Below, piece after piece: positions 40,092 through 54,350 of a stretch of DNA of 64,000 nt; the stretch's first letter is position 1, and each line of letters starts with the position of its first letter. The notes beneath the pieces were generated by a model. It did no database searches. It was not told the DNA's origin and worked only from the letters and a program-made list of their open reading frames with translations. Source of the stretch: Bolinopsis microptera (taxonomy: Eukaryota; Ctenophora; Tentaculata; Lobata; Bolinopsidae). Position numbers and translations under genes: made by a program. Location of the stretch: positions 8,483,303-8,547,302 of the forward strand of contig NC_087075.1 in NCBI RefSeq assembly GCF_026151205.1. Direction: 5' to 3'.

Positions 40092-40300
40092 TTATCCAGT
40101 CTTGTGACCACCGATGGCCCTAACTCTCCCTTGTCCGCGAGGAGCATCGTTGCGACCATGGGGCTTCAGTTCTTTGTTCTTCCCACTCGGCTTCGATAGA
40201 TCGAATTGGCTGGAAGTCAATCTATCAGAATTCTGATGCAGAAAGACCTTTGTCGATCTCAGGGGCGTGGTAAATTGTGGATGTCGGAGTATAAAGCTTC
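40092..40300 (-). CDS. Possible alternative last exon of the ankyrin-like gene
   Basis: After an acceptor AATCTTTTCAG, 69 codons are open to a TAA at 40094-40092. The exon enters in phase 1, the phase in which exons 2, 3 and 4 of the ankyrin-like gene end. It could therefore replace the other terminal exon (40713-40556). The encoded tail is basic and Gly/Arg-rich near the end (GRNDAPRGQGRVRAIGGHKT). It may instead be 3' UTR or belong to nothing. Confidence 0.4.
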
Positions 40301-40555
40301 CTGAAAAGATTGAGACATTCACTCGGTCTGTTGTAAATATCAAATAGTCCTTGTAGGCAGAGATTTAACTTATGTTGGGTTTGATAACTAGAGAAGGCGA
40401 TTTGATATTCATTGATAGTATAAGCATATAAGCATAAGTGATAAGTTTATATACCCTTTTTATGGTACCTCGAGGCTCGATATCTGTATTCAGTAATCAT
40501 CACTCAAAATCTACTTATTAAGTTTATTAACTAAACAAGTTAATGTATTACCGTC

Positions 40556-43067
<2,512 letters not shown>

Positions 43068-43939
43068 CTGTAACAGCAAAAATTAGAATTATGTCGGACA
43101 TAATTCTAAAAAATTGGAACATCGTAGTTAATCAGTGTGGTGCTAACAACAGAGAGCGATTTGAACGGTAGGCAATTTCATAAATTCCATTAACGCGATA
43201 TAAGGATGATTGGAACAGGCTAAAATCTACTATGTAGCATTGATAACTGGCTATATCGCTGCATTAAACGATAAAAGTATTGCTAACTATGGATATTCTA
43301 AGTGATCTAGGCAGAGGGGAACCGGCACAGCCAGATTGCGTTGTCTTCAGTGACTAAGTTTCACGATAGTAAAATTGACCTTATATATTTTTAAAAAGGA
43401 TGCACAGTTCAAGCAATAAATCGATCAGCTGCTCATATGATATTTGCATTTAAAGGAGGGCCCAGTGCAGTGACAAGTAAGTCTGTTAAGGCAACATTTA
43501 GTTCTGAGATTAGCTGAGTCTTGACAAAGATAAGTTGAGTTTCGAGAAAGTGCACACGGATAAAGTTATCAAGTGAAAATGATAAGACTAAGTTAGGGTC
43601 CAGTCAACAGAATGGCAGCTGTAACAGAAACAGTTCATTGGATAGGGGAGTAGGGGATTATGACGGAGTGAAGTTTATATAGCAGGGCAAACAAAAAACA
43701 ACTGACAGCACTGAGCAAGTGAACTGGAAAATTGAGGAAGGGAAATAACTGTGGTTGTCAGCCCTTTCCGTAGCAATCAGGATTTCCCACGAGATCGATC
43801 AGGCAATCAGGATTTCCCACGAGACTGCTCGATCCGATGCGCGCACTTTTGTCACGTGACGGCCACGTGACGCTCAAATCATTGTCACGTGGTACAGAAG
43901 GAAGGTTCCTAGAGCGTCGATCTAGACAAGAGGGAGTTT

Positions 43940-44632
43940 CTCACGGTTTATCTTCAATAACTATCGCTATTTTTATAGTAGAGAGTTGAAACTTTCACCA
44001 AATGTTTCCCTAGACATTTCTGCATGGTAACTGTGTCATAGAATTTTAATTTAGGGACCCAATTTTGTGCAACACTCCGGTATCTGACGACTGGTCGCAG
44101 ACGTGGTTATTGTATTGTCAACTTCTATTGCACACTGAGCGAGCTATATTTTGAGTACAAAGATAAACTTTACACCAGGTGAAAGCTGAGACGTTTCTCT
44201 TTAAGATGATCACCTCACATTCTGTGTATCTGTGACATTGAGATAGTAACGAATCAAAACGTCAAGTTGAACAGGCTACAAAATACGCGCTGAATAAAAG
44301 TCCACCCCAGGAGTCCACCCCACGCGCGTAGCAGTGGCGTAACGAAAGGCCCTGCTGACCCCGCTGTGCAGGGGGGCGCCGTCTTAGGGGGGCGCCAAAT
44401 CGTCGTTTGAATGTGGGACAATTTCGAAAACTTAACTAAAGTACTAGCAAAACTGCGCGTTTTGCTCTAGATACACACTTTTTTAGAGATTTTACCGGCG
44501 TATTCTCTAAAATCACCTAATTTGTTCAATTTTAGGGAGGGGCACCAAAAGGGGAGGGGGCGCCAACAGGGGGGCGCTTTTTTCGGCAGGGGGGCGCCAA
44601 CAGGCAACGTTACGCCACTGGCGCGTAGGGTG
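43940..44632. repeat. Right arm of the inverted repeat, interrupted by a MITE
   Basis: This is the reverse complement of 39164-39560. Identity is near-perfect over about 43985-44323, and the final CACCCTACGCGC segment is displaced by insertion of the hAT MITE at 44332-44620. Upstream of about 43985 the match fades. Just before it, at 43773 and 43803, a 22-bp segment (GCAATCAGGATTTCCCACGA core) is duplicated with a 30-bp period. Confidence 0.8.
44332..44620. mobile_element. hAT-type MITE, copy 2 (289 bp), nested in another repeat
   Basis: It has the same 13-bp terminal inverted repeats as copy 1 and a perfect 8-bp target duplication, GCGCGTAG (44324-44331 and 44621-44628). Very few substitutions separate the two copies, so both insertions look recent. 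It sits inside the right arm of the inverted repeat, so it is younger than that repeat. Confidence 0.88.
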
Positions 44633-45648
44633 CCTACGCTACGGCCCAGGTAGCTAAAAGACTAGATGGTCAGGCATACAAAATGAAAAAATATTGCTTT
44701 CAAAAGCCAAAAGAAAATCGCACTCCCTCGTTATTATGTTATTATGGTCACGTCTTTAGCTCAGAATTTAACTTTTTTTACAGACTACGTCATAATAATT
44801 TAAATGGTACCTAAGCCACCTGTTTCTAAGAAATAGATAATCGGTCACGAACAGATCAAGCGGTTCCTCGGCGACACTACCAAATCTTGAAAACTGAACG
44901 CTACTAATTTAATTGAAGTATGATATAACCCGATATAAACCGCTACAGTGTAAGTGCAATAACGAATTAAAATGAACTAAGCACTTAGTAGCCACGACTA
45001 CGCTGGCAAACTGCGAGATTAACTCAACCACTTTACCAGTACAGCACTCAGATTGGTTCAAGCTGCTGGTAAAAAAAGGGAAAACGCGGTATAAATTGTA
45101 ATACTACAAGATCAGAACTAAATGGTAGTTCTAAATGGTAGCGGTACAGTTGTGAGGGGGTGGTGACTACTGATACTATTGTATGAACTGGAGATACCGA
45201 GATACCATCCACCTTCTGTGATCCCCCAGACGCTTATAATTAACCAATCAGGGACTGGATTCGGGGGATCAAAAGATTGTTTTATTAATGAAAATGCTGA
45301 GAGGGAGTTAGGCGTAAGACTGGACGTTAAACAGTGGTTCAATAACCACCACCGTGGAATGTTGACACTTATGGCGCACGGGTCAAATTGGTGAGAATTT
45401 TGCAATCAGATATTCTTTTAAAAATCAGTAACTGTGCGGTTTTCTGACGCTAAGATCTAATGACCTCGGCCACCTCTCCTTTCTGCAGACTTCTCTCTTG
45501 GGATATTCCGCCTTCTTGGATCTGACACCAAAGAAATGCTATGATCAAAATTTCATGATCAAAATTTGGAAATTTCTTGGTATCACTAAAGTTCAACATA
45601 CAATTTCTAGTTTGAAACCAAAGATTCAAATATAAATTGTAACCTCAG

Positions 45649-48600
45649 GTATACGATGAAACACTGCAGATAATGTCTACAAGTTTTGGTGGCTTCCCTG
45701 ATAGTCAGATGGTAGATATAAACCGTATCTTCAACATCATCCGGAGTGTCTCCTCCGTAGAGCTCCAAGGAAACAACATTGCTGTCGTCATGGAAAGAGG
45801 TACAGAAATGGCGGTAAACTGCTGGCTTAAATCCTTTTTATTTCGTTCACTTTGCTAGTTCCAACGAAGTTACTTTCACTTTCACTTTCACTTTCACTAG
45901 CGTTCTCTAATAAAATCCCTCTTCTCCAGGTCCGCTGATAACGATGAAGGTGGTAATGCCAAACACAGAGGTTGGAGCTGCTTATTTCAACAAACTACTT
46001 CAGGTTTACTTCTACCGTCATCAGTATAAAGCTGCCTCTAGACTGCTCAGGTAATTAATTAATTAGCTTATTAAAATTGTGCTTTCGTACATTCTTCTCT
46101 CAATTAGCCATAACCACGAAAATGGCCCTTTTCTTGGACTCAATGATTATGCGATTTGCCTTTGTTAACCCAGCATGCAAGATATTCAAAACATCTGCCC
46201 TTGAAATGTACAATACACCCTTACAATACATGCACGATAATTGCGTGTACATTCCACGTTGTCCCCCACTACTACATTCCACTCTCTCCAGGAACTGTTT
46301 ACATAGATTCAGCTCAGAAGACCAGCTCCTCTCCACTATCAGGGACCTGGTGAAGCATCTGGTGGCTGCACACTTTAATGAGAGTGTATTTGCTGTTGGT
46401 GCCGAGGTGAGCATTGAGATTCTCATTGTTTTAATAAGGAATCTCATACAATAAACACAGAGCGCCGGCGTGATCGGTGCCTTGAATAGTACAAAGGTCC
46501 CATACAGTGTTTTATTATTTTAAATGCGCGGCGCCAAACAGGACGGAAATCGCCGATTAGAACTTGCGTACGACTAACAGATTGAAATGAGTTGCAATAT
46601 GAATAAGTAGTATGAAACACATGCCCGGCGATGTAAAATGAAGTCTCTCTCCGTATTAAATAAAACAGGAAGAGGTTACAATTTTCAGTGATCTGCTAAA
46701 CTTTATTTTATTTTACAAATAGTACATATACAATACAGCAAATAGAATTAAAATAAACGACATCATGGGGTATTATGCTGAGTAAAAGTCGTAGACCATA
46801 TTGTAGAAATGCTAAAAGCATCCCAAGCATGGGTAAGTGGTACAAGTTCTGGGGATATACGTATTACAGGTAATATTTCTACCCCCAGACTCACTAACAC
46901 CACCTCCATCTAGCACTATTTATAGCGGAGTTATCGTTTAAAAACACTTATATATCTGGTCCCCACTTGTAGACTGACTGATATTAGAGATCATGGTTTG
47001 CCTCTTATTATTTGCTATATCCACCATGCCACTACCACTCAAAACTCGAAAGATAATAAACCTTTTAACAAAGAATATCAAATGATGGAGTAGTTCGCTG
47101 TTTATTAGTCTCATGATTGAAATATTGATAGTTGGATAATATCCGGTTGGAAGAGACAAGGTCTCGAATAAAACAGGAAGTTATCCAACCGGATATTATC
47201 CAACTATCAATATTTTAACTAAGACACCTACATTTAAACAAAGTCTGGCAAAAGTTAATGTCACGTGTGTTGAATAACACGTGTGTTGAATAAGGCGCCC
47301 GGGCTAAATTAGTCTACTTGTACAGTGTATGACGCTACCACAGAAAGAGTCCTATTATTGATGCTCCTTTACCTTATTATTGACTTGATCGACCTTACGT
47401 TGCCTTTATTCTCTTGTATTATTGGGTTTGCTTTACACAGCTTTGTGAAGATTGTGAAGACTTGTTCTATGAGATTGTAGAACCGATTAATTAGTAAATG
47501 AAGGTACTTAGGCTCACAGCTCAGTACAGTACAGCAGTACAGTACAGTACAGCAGTACAGTACAGTACAGCAGTACAGTACAGTACAGCAGTACAGCAGT
47601 ACAGCAGTACAGCAGTACAGCAGTACAACAGTACAGCAGTACAGTACAGTACAGCAGTACAGTACAGTACAGCAGTACAGTACAGTACAGCAGTACAGTA
47701 CAGTACAGTACAGTACAGTACAGTACAGTACAGTACAGTACAGTACAGTACAGTACAGTACAATACAGTACAGTACAGCAGTACAGTACAGCAGTACAGT
47801 ACAGTACAGTACAGTACAGTACAGTACAGTACAGTACAGTACAGTACAGTACAATACAGTACAGTACAGCAGTACAGTACAGCAGTACAGTACAGTACAG
47901 TACAGTACAGTACAGTACAGTACAGTACAGTACAGTACAGTACAGTACAGCAGTACAGTACAGTACAGTACAGTACAGTACAGTACAGTACAGTACAGTA
48001 CAGTACAGTACAGTACAGTACAGTACAGTACAGCAGTACAGTACAGTACAGCAGTACAGTACAGTACAGCAGTACAGTACAGTACAGTACAGTACAGTAC
48101 AGCAGTACAGTACAGTACAGTACAGTACAGTACAGTACAGTACAGTACAGCTCAGTATACGCAAGACGGACAATATCTCTCTACTTTAGATTTGTTTGGA
48201 GAGGCGAATCATACACAGTTTAGGCTCTTGAAATCTTCGATATAAAAATCATCTTGAGAGAACCTCCTGAATAGAATTAAGTTAGGCTCATATTTAGGTG
48301 AAACAAAACAGTCTTAAAAACAAAAATCCCAAAAATTTCGTATGAATGGAAAAAATCTTTTATTGTCAACAAATTTAACAGGACACCAATCAATAACAAA
48401 AACATAAATACTGTCAAGAATAAAGAAATCTCTCTATGTGATACCTAGCAATACAAGAAATCCAATAAATAAATTATTGATGTACAAATTGACAACAGCA
48501 TTGAAATGGAGTAGGGACATCTTGCCAAGAGTGGTTGTGGTTCAATAGTTAATATAGTCTGAATGCTTTTAATGAAGAAATGTTAGAACTGTATAAGAAA

Positions 48601-50418
48601 CAATCAGCAAATTTGCAGCCTAGAACGACGGAAATTACAAAAACAATCTCATCCCAATACAAGTCCGAACAATTTTGTATCCTGTACGGATGAGCAATAA
48701 ATCCCACCTCTACCCCCGCTTACAATGGTGAAAAGAGTCTAGATTAATGAAGGGAGCGTTCACCTAAGGTTTCATGTTGCCCTGATGTGACACGGCAGTA
48801 CTAGACATTGCAGCTGGTTTTAGGTAATTACGATATTAAGTTCGGGGCACCACAGTAGGCCTGTTAAGAACAATTATGAGATTGCTGTCCTTTCATCATA
48901 CAATTGGTAGTGGGATATGTCATAACCATTGAAGTTAAATTTTTGCCGGTGGTAGGCTCGAGGGATTGTGTTTCCGTCGTGGTACTTTATTTGTAATGCA
49001 TAATACGAATTAGAGTTAAAAATAAAGGGAAAGTATGTCAGACAATGAGGTCGAATGAGTCAGAAAATAACTGACGGTAACTATCATGGCAGGAACGGAT
49101 CAATGAATGGGGAACCTCTTATTTTAAAATTAAATCCCGGAATTCCGTATAGAACTTCCCGAACTTAACAGGAACTAGGTGGTTCACACTGTTATTTATT
49201 AATATTCTTTAAATGCTTACTTCGAGAGTTTTATAACGTGCATTAATTCGAGCACTCTTGGCTACCGCTCTCAATAAATCTACAATTTAATTGATTTGTC
49301 TAGTTCCCATCATGTCAGTTGCGTGCCACACAGAAAAGTTAAATATTATAGATTATTATAATTCAGCTGGAGTCTGGACACCTGGCCTAATGTTGTCCAA
49401 TATTTCAGGTTCTACTTTTATTGAAGAAAGAAAAGAACGTGTCAGAGAAAGGAAGATTGGTACTTACGAAACTGGCTCTTAAATTTATCCTGAAAGCTTT
49501 ACACTGCAAACTTTACCGTAAGTAAAACTGCACGTCTCGTTGATTTAATGAAAATCCGGCAATCCGATCAAAAGCTTGAAATGTTTTCGGCTCTTGTTCT
49601 CAGACACTACTGAGATAGTCAGACAACAATTAAATAAAATTTAACAAACTGGAGCAGGTTTTGAACCGATTATAACTTCGCTAGAAATCGATTTCTTCAG
49701 AACTAGAGTTCAGGAGATATGGTCTGTGAGATGAATTAGGAGTGGAGGTGATGAAAATAAATTGAGTTAAGTTCGTCGAGTTTAACGCATGCTGGTGCTG
49801 CACGGTGTGAGATAAAATTGGGATAACTTTTAGTTGTCTAAGAAAAAATTATATGGAGTTGCTATAAAGAATATAATGCTTTTGAAGTAATAAGATTACG
49901 AAATTCGATCAAATTATGAACATCTTGAGTCAAGCTGGGTCAATCGACGTCTAGATGTGCATTGTGAATCAGTGCTGATTCAAACAGAATATTGAACTGA
50001 TTGTGAAATCTTTTCTTTACTTATTGTTGATGAGAAAAGATCTATTTTTCGATTTTTTCAATTTCTGAAAAAGGAAAAACGAGTCAAGCTGGGTCAATTG
50101 ACGTCGAGATGTAATGTGCATCAGTGCTGGCAACAAAGCAAAGGAAGTTGCGAAATATCAATTAATGTGTCAGTAAATGTGCTTTTATTTATTTAAGGAG
50201 GAGTGTTGAATGCTAATGTTATATCTGAAATTGCAGGAGAAGCCCTGAAGCTGGCACGGAAGTTAGATAACGAACAGATTATAGGACTGGTGGACCAGTA
50301 CGTCAAGTTTTGTGGATTGTCGGTCACGTGCAAGTCACCTGATCAGATAAAGTTGTCTAGGAAACCCACGCGGATTAATGCTGAGAAATCGAATGATCCT
50401 GTTTTATCTATCACGTGA
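45649..50418 (+). CDS. WDPCP: WDPCP/fritz, 3' half
   Basis: Supported exons are 45649-45799, 45930-46050 and 46292-46406, continuing in phase from 36625. VYDETLQIM corresponds to the IFDMAL start of the family's post-WD region. MERGPLITMKVVMP matches the conserved ERGPLGVLLFKL block, and the following helices (LLQVYFYRHQYKAASRLL, then IRDLVKHLVAAHFNESVFAV) match the alpha-helical C-terminal domain. A small candidate exon at 47441-47476 (CEDLFYEI, like the family's RDLFMDI) is in phase with the preceding exon. The likely last exon is 50198-50418 (EIAGEALKLARKLDNE, like KGELALAEVARKRAS), ending at a TGA inside a TCACGTGA site. The link between 47476 and 50198 is unresolved: the phases do not agree, so a small exon is missing or my boundary is wrong. 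The C-terminal tail is shorter than in vertebrates. Confidence 0.75.
47121..47214. repeat. Perfect 31-bp inverted repeat with a 32-bp loop
   Basis: AATATTGATAGTTGGATAAT and the next 11 bases (47121-47151) are exactly reverse-complemented at 47184-47214. It lies in a WDPCP intron. It may be a small foldback element or a very stable intronic hairpin. Confidence 0.95.
47521..48150. repeat. (CAGTA)n pentamer satellite, about 630 bp
   Basis: Units of CAGTA alternate with 8-base CAGCAGTA variants. Every unit creates a self-complementary GTAC, so transcripts can pair with themselves. It lies in the 3' part of WDPCP, 45 bp after a candidate exon. Long open frames on both strands here are repeat artefacts. 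Confidence 0.98.
48151..50190. other. WDPCP intronic sequence, no feature recognised
   Basis: AT-rich sequence without a convincing exon. A short segment (GAGTCAAGCTGGGTCAAT(C/T)GACGTC) occurs twice, at about 49927 and 50081. A missing WDPCP exon may lie here. Confidence 0.4.
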
Positions 50419-50986
50419 CGATCACGTTTATATAATATCTTACTGATATATTATATTCTAAGAACCTCCGCTATGTTTTAAGCCCGGTTAAATTAGTTTG
50501 AGTTTCGCTGGGTGCAAATACTGATTTTTGTTGGGGACCGGCCCGAAGTAAAAATGATATTAGGATATCACTTATTTTCAGTCACTACTTATTTTCAGTC
50601 AGTACTTTGTTCATAATATGTATTAGTGATTATGTTTGTATTATTATGTACAGTGTTTATAATGATTATTATTGCTATGTCAGATTATTTATGTATGATG
50701 TAAATAATATCAATTTATTAAGTTATTTTGTACATTAAGATCAATTCCATTTGATGCACTCTCAGCTTTTAACTTTTTATTGTTGTTCGATTGTTTTCAT
50801 TAATTTAATATTGCACAATGTTTTTCACGAAGTGAGCTCTACCCTCCTGAACTTTACCTGCTTATACTGGAACAACATTTTAAACCACTCACGTGACTGC
50901 AACCACCCAATCACGTCACTTCAATAACCGCCCACGTGACATCGTCTAACCGCCCACGTGACATGGTCTAACCGCCTCCCTTTTAG

Positions 50987-52607
50987 CAGCAGCCATGTCT
51001 CGTATCCCCAACACGAGCAGCATGGTCAGCCTCAAGGTGGATAATATCTCCTACCGGACCAGCACGGAGGACCTAAAACCACTGTTTGAGAAGTACGGTG
51101 ATATCGGGGATATCTACATTCCCAGAGACAGGTACTTAAGTAAACTTTGGTACATAAGTTGATGAATTGTGTAAGTTTTATCGACATTTTGTTTATCAGA
51201 GAGGACGATTTAAAATTGGAGATAGAGCTAAGAACTATTCTTGCAAAATTAAAATTAACCCAATTCGTTTAATTTTTCATCTAAATCCAACTCTGTTCAA
51301 AGGTACACCAAAGAAAGCCGAGGGTTTGCGTTTGTGAGGTACTACGGTAAACGAGACGCCGAGGAAGCTATGGACAGGTGGGGTCGTCAACAAAAAAAAA
51401 ATAATAACTAGAAATTTATGAACACTTTTTCAAATACTACTTGAATGAACAACAGCTGGCGAAAATAGGCAAATCGAAATGGCAAATGAAACAGCCAATC
51501 AGATTCTTTCATTCCAATCACGTGTTAACCCCACCCAACCAATATGTTCAGTAACATTCAAGTTATCAGATCTATAATTAATGTTCTTGTGCTCAGATTG
51601 GACGGGTACAGTTTGGATGGTAGGGACATTAGAGTGTCCCGAGCAATGCACCCCCGCCCAGTAAACCGTTACAACGACAGAGGCAATGGTGGTGGCCGCA
51701 GTTATGGACGAAGGTGAGATAATATAGTCAACCCAGCAGTAAAATTAGTTGTCAGCCGAGCAGTAGATTGGTTGTCAAGACCTTTAGAGATGTCTACTTC
51801 TCAGAGGCGAGAAAAGCTGGGCTCTAAATTTCATGGTTTTAGCGCATTTATATTGCAATTTGGAGCTTTTAGCAGACAGATTTTCACTGCTGATTTCTCG
51901 ATCCTGTCGGATCATTTACGTTCCTGCTCGTTTTTTTTGGTTCACCGACCGCGACCACACAGTTTCTCATCGCTTTAAGGTATGGTCAATATTGAATTTT
52001 TATCAACCCATCATCCCTTTAGGGGGAGAAGATCCAGGTCCCGCTCACGATCCCGTTCTCGATCCCCTCGACGCAGCAGCAGGAGGTCCCGATCACGCAG
52101 CAAGTCACGTGACAACAAACGCAGGTCCAGGTCTCGCTCCAGATCTAGGGATGGTCCCTCCAGGTCCTCCAAGCACTCCAGGTATGCTGTAATACGTGTT
52201 ACCTAGATTCAGGGGCTGAATGTGCTTTACTTGTCAATAATTTGGTTAAAATAAGTTTAAACAACAAGTTTAAACAATAAGTTTAAACAACAAGTCGATT
52301 GTTGTCTCAGTTACTGTAACTAAATGTAGCGCAGGCTGTTGAATTGAATGCACTTTTAAATTGACTCTGGTCTTTCCTCAGGTCTAGGTCCAGATCCAAG
52401 TCCAGATCCAAGTCAAGATCTCGATCTCGTTCCCGTAAAGATTCCCGCTCCAAGTCTAGATCCAAGTCCAAGTCCAAGGACCGATCTAAGTCCAAGTCCC
52501 GATCCAAGTCCAGGTCCAAGTCCAAATCCCGCTCAAAGTCGAGGTCCAAGTCAAAGTCAAAGTCTAGATCCAAATCTAGATCAAAGTCCAGATCGAGGTC
52601 AAATTAA
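50987..52607 (+). CDS. SRSF2: SRSF2-like SR splicing factor 1
   Basis: Five exons: 50995-51131, 51303-51377, 51597-51713, 52023-52181 and 52382-52607, giving 237 residues with every junction in phase 2. One RRM covers about residues 11-88, with RNP2 (LKVDNI, 13-18) and a textbook RNP1 (RGFAFVRY, 52-59). [15 protein letters not shown] is nearly the vertebrate SRSF2 sequence. A short Gly/Arg hinge ([11 protein letters not shown]) leads into a long RS domain that ends in dense SK/SR dipeptides. SRSF2 family proteins bind exonic enhancers, define splice sites and act in nuclear speckles through RS phosphorylation. An acceptor CCCTTTTAG|CAGCAGCC sits 8 nt before the ATG, and WDPCP stops 577 bp upstream. 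AATAAA is at 52894. A second SRSF2-like gene follows. Confidence 0.93.
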
Positions 52608-54350
52608 AAGGTAATAAGCTCGATTATACAAAATCTAGTATTTTCAAATCTGTTTGAATGAGCAATTTTTAAAGATTGATGGAGTTTGATTGATAAACTG
52701 ATTAATTTAAAAAATATATCTCAGGAATGCAGCGATTCTAGACCGATCTGATACAAGGGGTCACAATCAGCTCAAGTCTTCAGTACGTCCCGCTCAAATT
52801 ATCATATCTGTGTGGCCCGTTTAATATAATTTAAATAATATTTACATTCCAGCTTTTTAGATCTTATTTCTTGTAGAGTGTACTCGTTAACAAAATAAAC
52901 CCTTTTTTCTGATATCTAACGAAGTGCAATTTTAATAGATATGATATTTATTCTATGAAAAATGTATTGGCTACTTTGGCTTCGAATGTTAACAGTTGAA
53001 ACTTTTAGTTATAATATGACTCTGCGCACCTTGGGACCAATTTCAAGTCGCACTACCAAGGCAGTTAGCAGTATTTATAGTAGCCACTGCACGAATTGCT
53101 GTGTATGTTTCACTTTCAAAACTTTTAATCATAATGTCCCTGTAATGCCATGATTATTTTACAATACCATCCCTTGTGTGTTATTCTATGCGTACCTCCT
53201 CCTCTCATGTTTACATTTGTTATATACAGGTGCCGGTCGCGGTCGCGGCAGTGCAGTTTTGGCGGCATGCTGATTTCCAGTCCAGTCGCGGCGGCATTTC
53301 CAGTCCAGTTTCGGCGGCGGTTTGCTGTATTCCAGTCCAGTTTTTCGTGCTAAGGGAACCAGTGACGCGGTTAGCGGCGAAGCAGTCCGGCCAGTTTCCA
53401 GTGATCCAGTCGTTTGCCAGTTTCCAGTGATCCAGTCGTTTGCCAGTTTCCAGTGAAACAGTCTGTCCAGTTTCCAGTGATCCAGTATTGTCCCGTTTCC
53501 AGTGATCCAGTCATCATGATATTGGAATCTGGACTCAACCAGTTGAGTCCAGTTTCCAGTGTTCAGTGTTCGTTGATGCGGGTTCCAGTCGCTGACCAGT
53601 TTTCTGGTCGTCCAGTATAGTCCAGTCTCCACTCCAGTGATCCAGTCGTGTTACAACTTACAGTTTCCGGTGGTCCAGTCCTTTTCCAGTTTCCAGTGAT
53701 CCAGTTTCTCGCGATCCTATCCAGATGCCTTAGAAATACCTTTAGCAGGCCAGGTTCGGGGCTTTCTTTTTGGAATCTTCATTGGTGCACGGTTTCAAAT
53801 CTCGCCTGCATATATGATAGCCGCATTATAGAGTCTATATAGAGGCTGTATAGTGGCCGTACGATCACGGAGCTGGCGGCCCTTTATCAGACTTACTTAA
53901 TCGTCCATTATTTTCGGGATACGGATGCTGGCACAAATTTTTGAAGTCAGAAGCTTGAATCCAATCCCCACCTTGTTGGTGTTGAAAGAAATGGAATTAA
54001 GATCTACACAGTACCAACTCTACAATTTTTGATAAGGTTGGCCCAATTGGATCAGTTCTGTAGTTTGAGCCCGCTAGAATGTATATATTGGTACCACCAA
54101 GGCTATTGAAAACAGGGAATTTGACAATGGTATATTATTTGAAGCACTGTTTTAGTTCGCCGGAGCCATAAATTAGTCGTTTAATAGCACCATAACAAAG
54201 GACATGTCTTCGTTAGAGTGCATACAGCTGATAAAAGTATGGGTATCAGCATTGCCAAAGTCCGCCTTCAGTCCACTAATAGTCACCCTCCAAAAACTGC
54301 TCCAACTCCACCACATCTAACTAAACATCTTCCACATAAAAGCTAGTAGT
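52608..54350. other. Spacer between the two SRSF2-like genes
   Basis: No gene is seen. The polyadenylation signal AATAAA at 52894-52899 probably belongs to the upstream gene. The middle part is a minisatellite (53250-53710). Confidence 0.6.
53250..53712. repeat. CCAGT-rich minisatellite
   Basis: Degenerate tandem units are built from CCAGTTTCCAGTGATCCAGT (about 20 bp). They are less AT-rich than the surroundings, with CCAGTCGCGGCGGC-type variants at the left end. Minus-strand translation gives a Trp/Gly-rich pseudo-repeat (DWITGNWQT), an artefact of the DNA repeat. Confidence 0.9.

Noticed and set aside
45118-45405. Overlapping frames on both strands just before a WDPCP exon (IINQSGTGFGGSKDC on plus)
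   Set aside because: The previous exon joins 45649 in phase and in family alignment, so no exon is needed here; no clear splice borders.
47369-48223. Open frames of 161-241 codons on both strands
   Set aside because: They are translations of the (CAGTA)n tract; a pentamer keeps any frame open when it lacks stops.
53186-53632. 148-codon minus-strand frame with Trp/Gly repeats
   Set aside because: It is explained by the CCAGT minisatellite.
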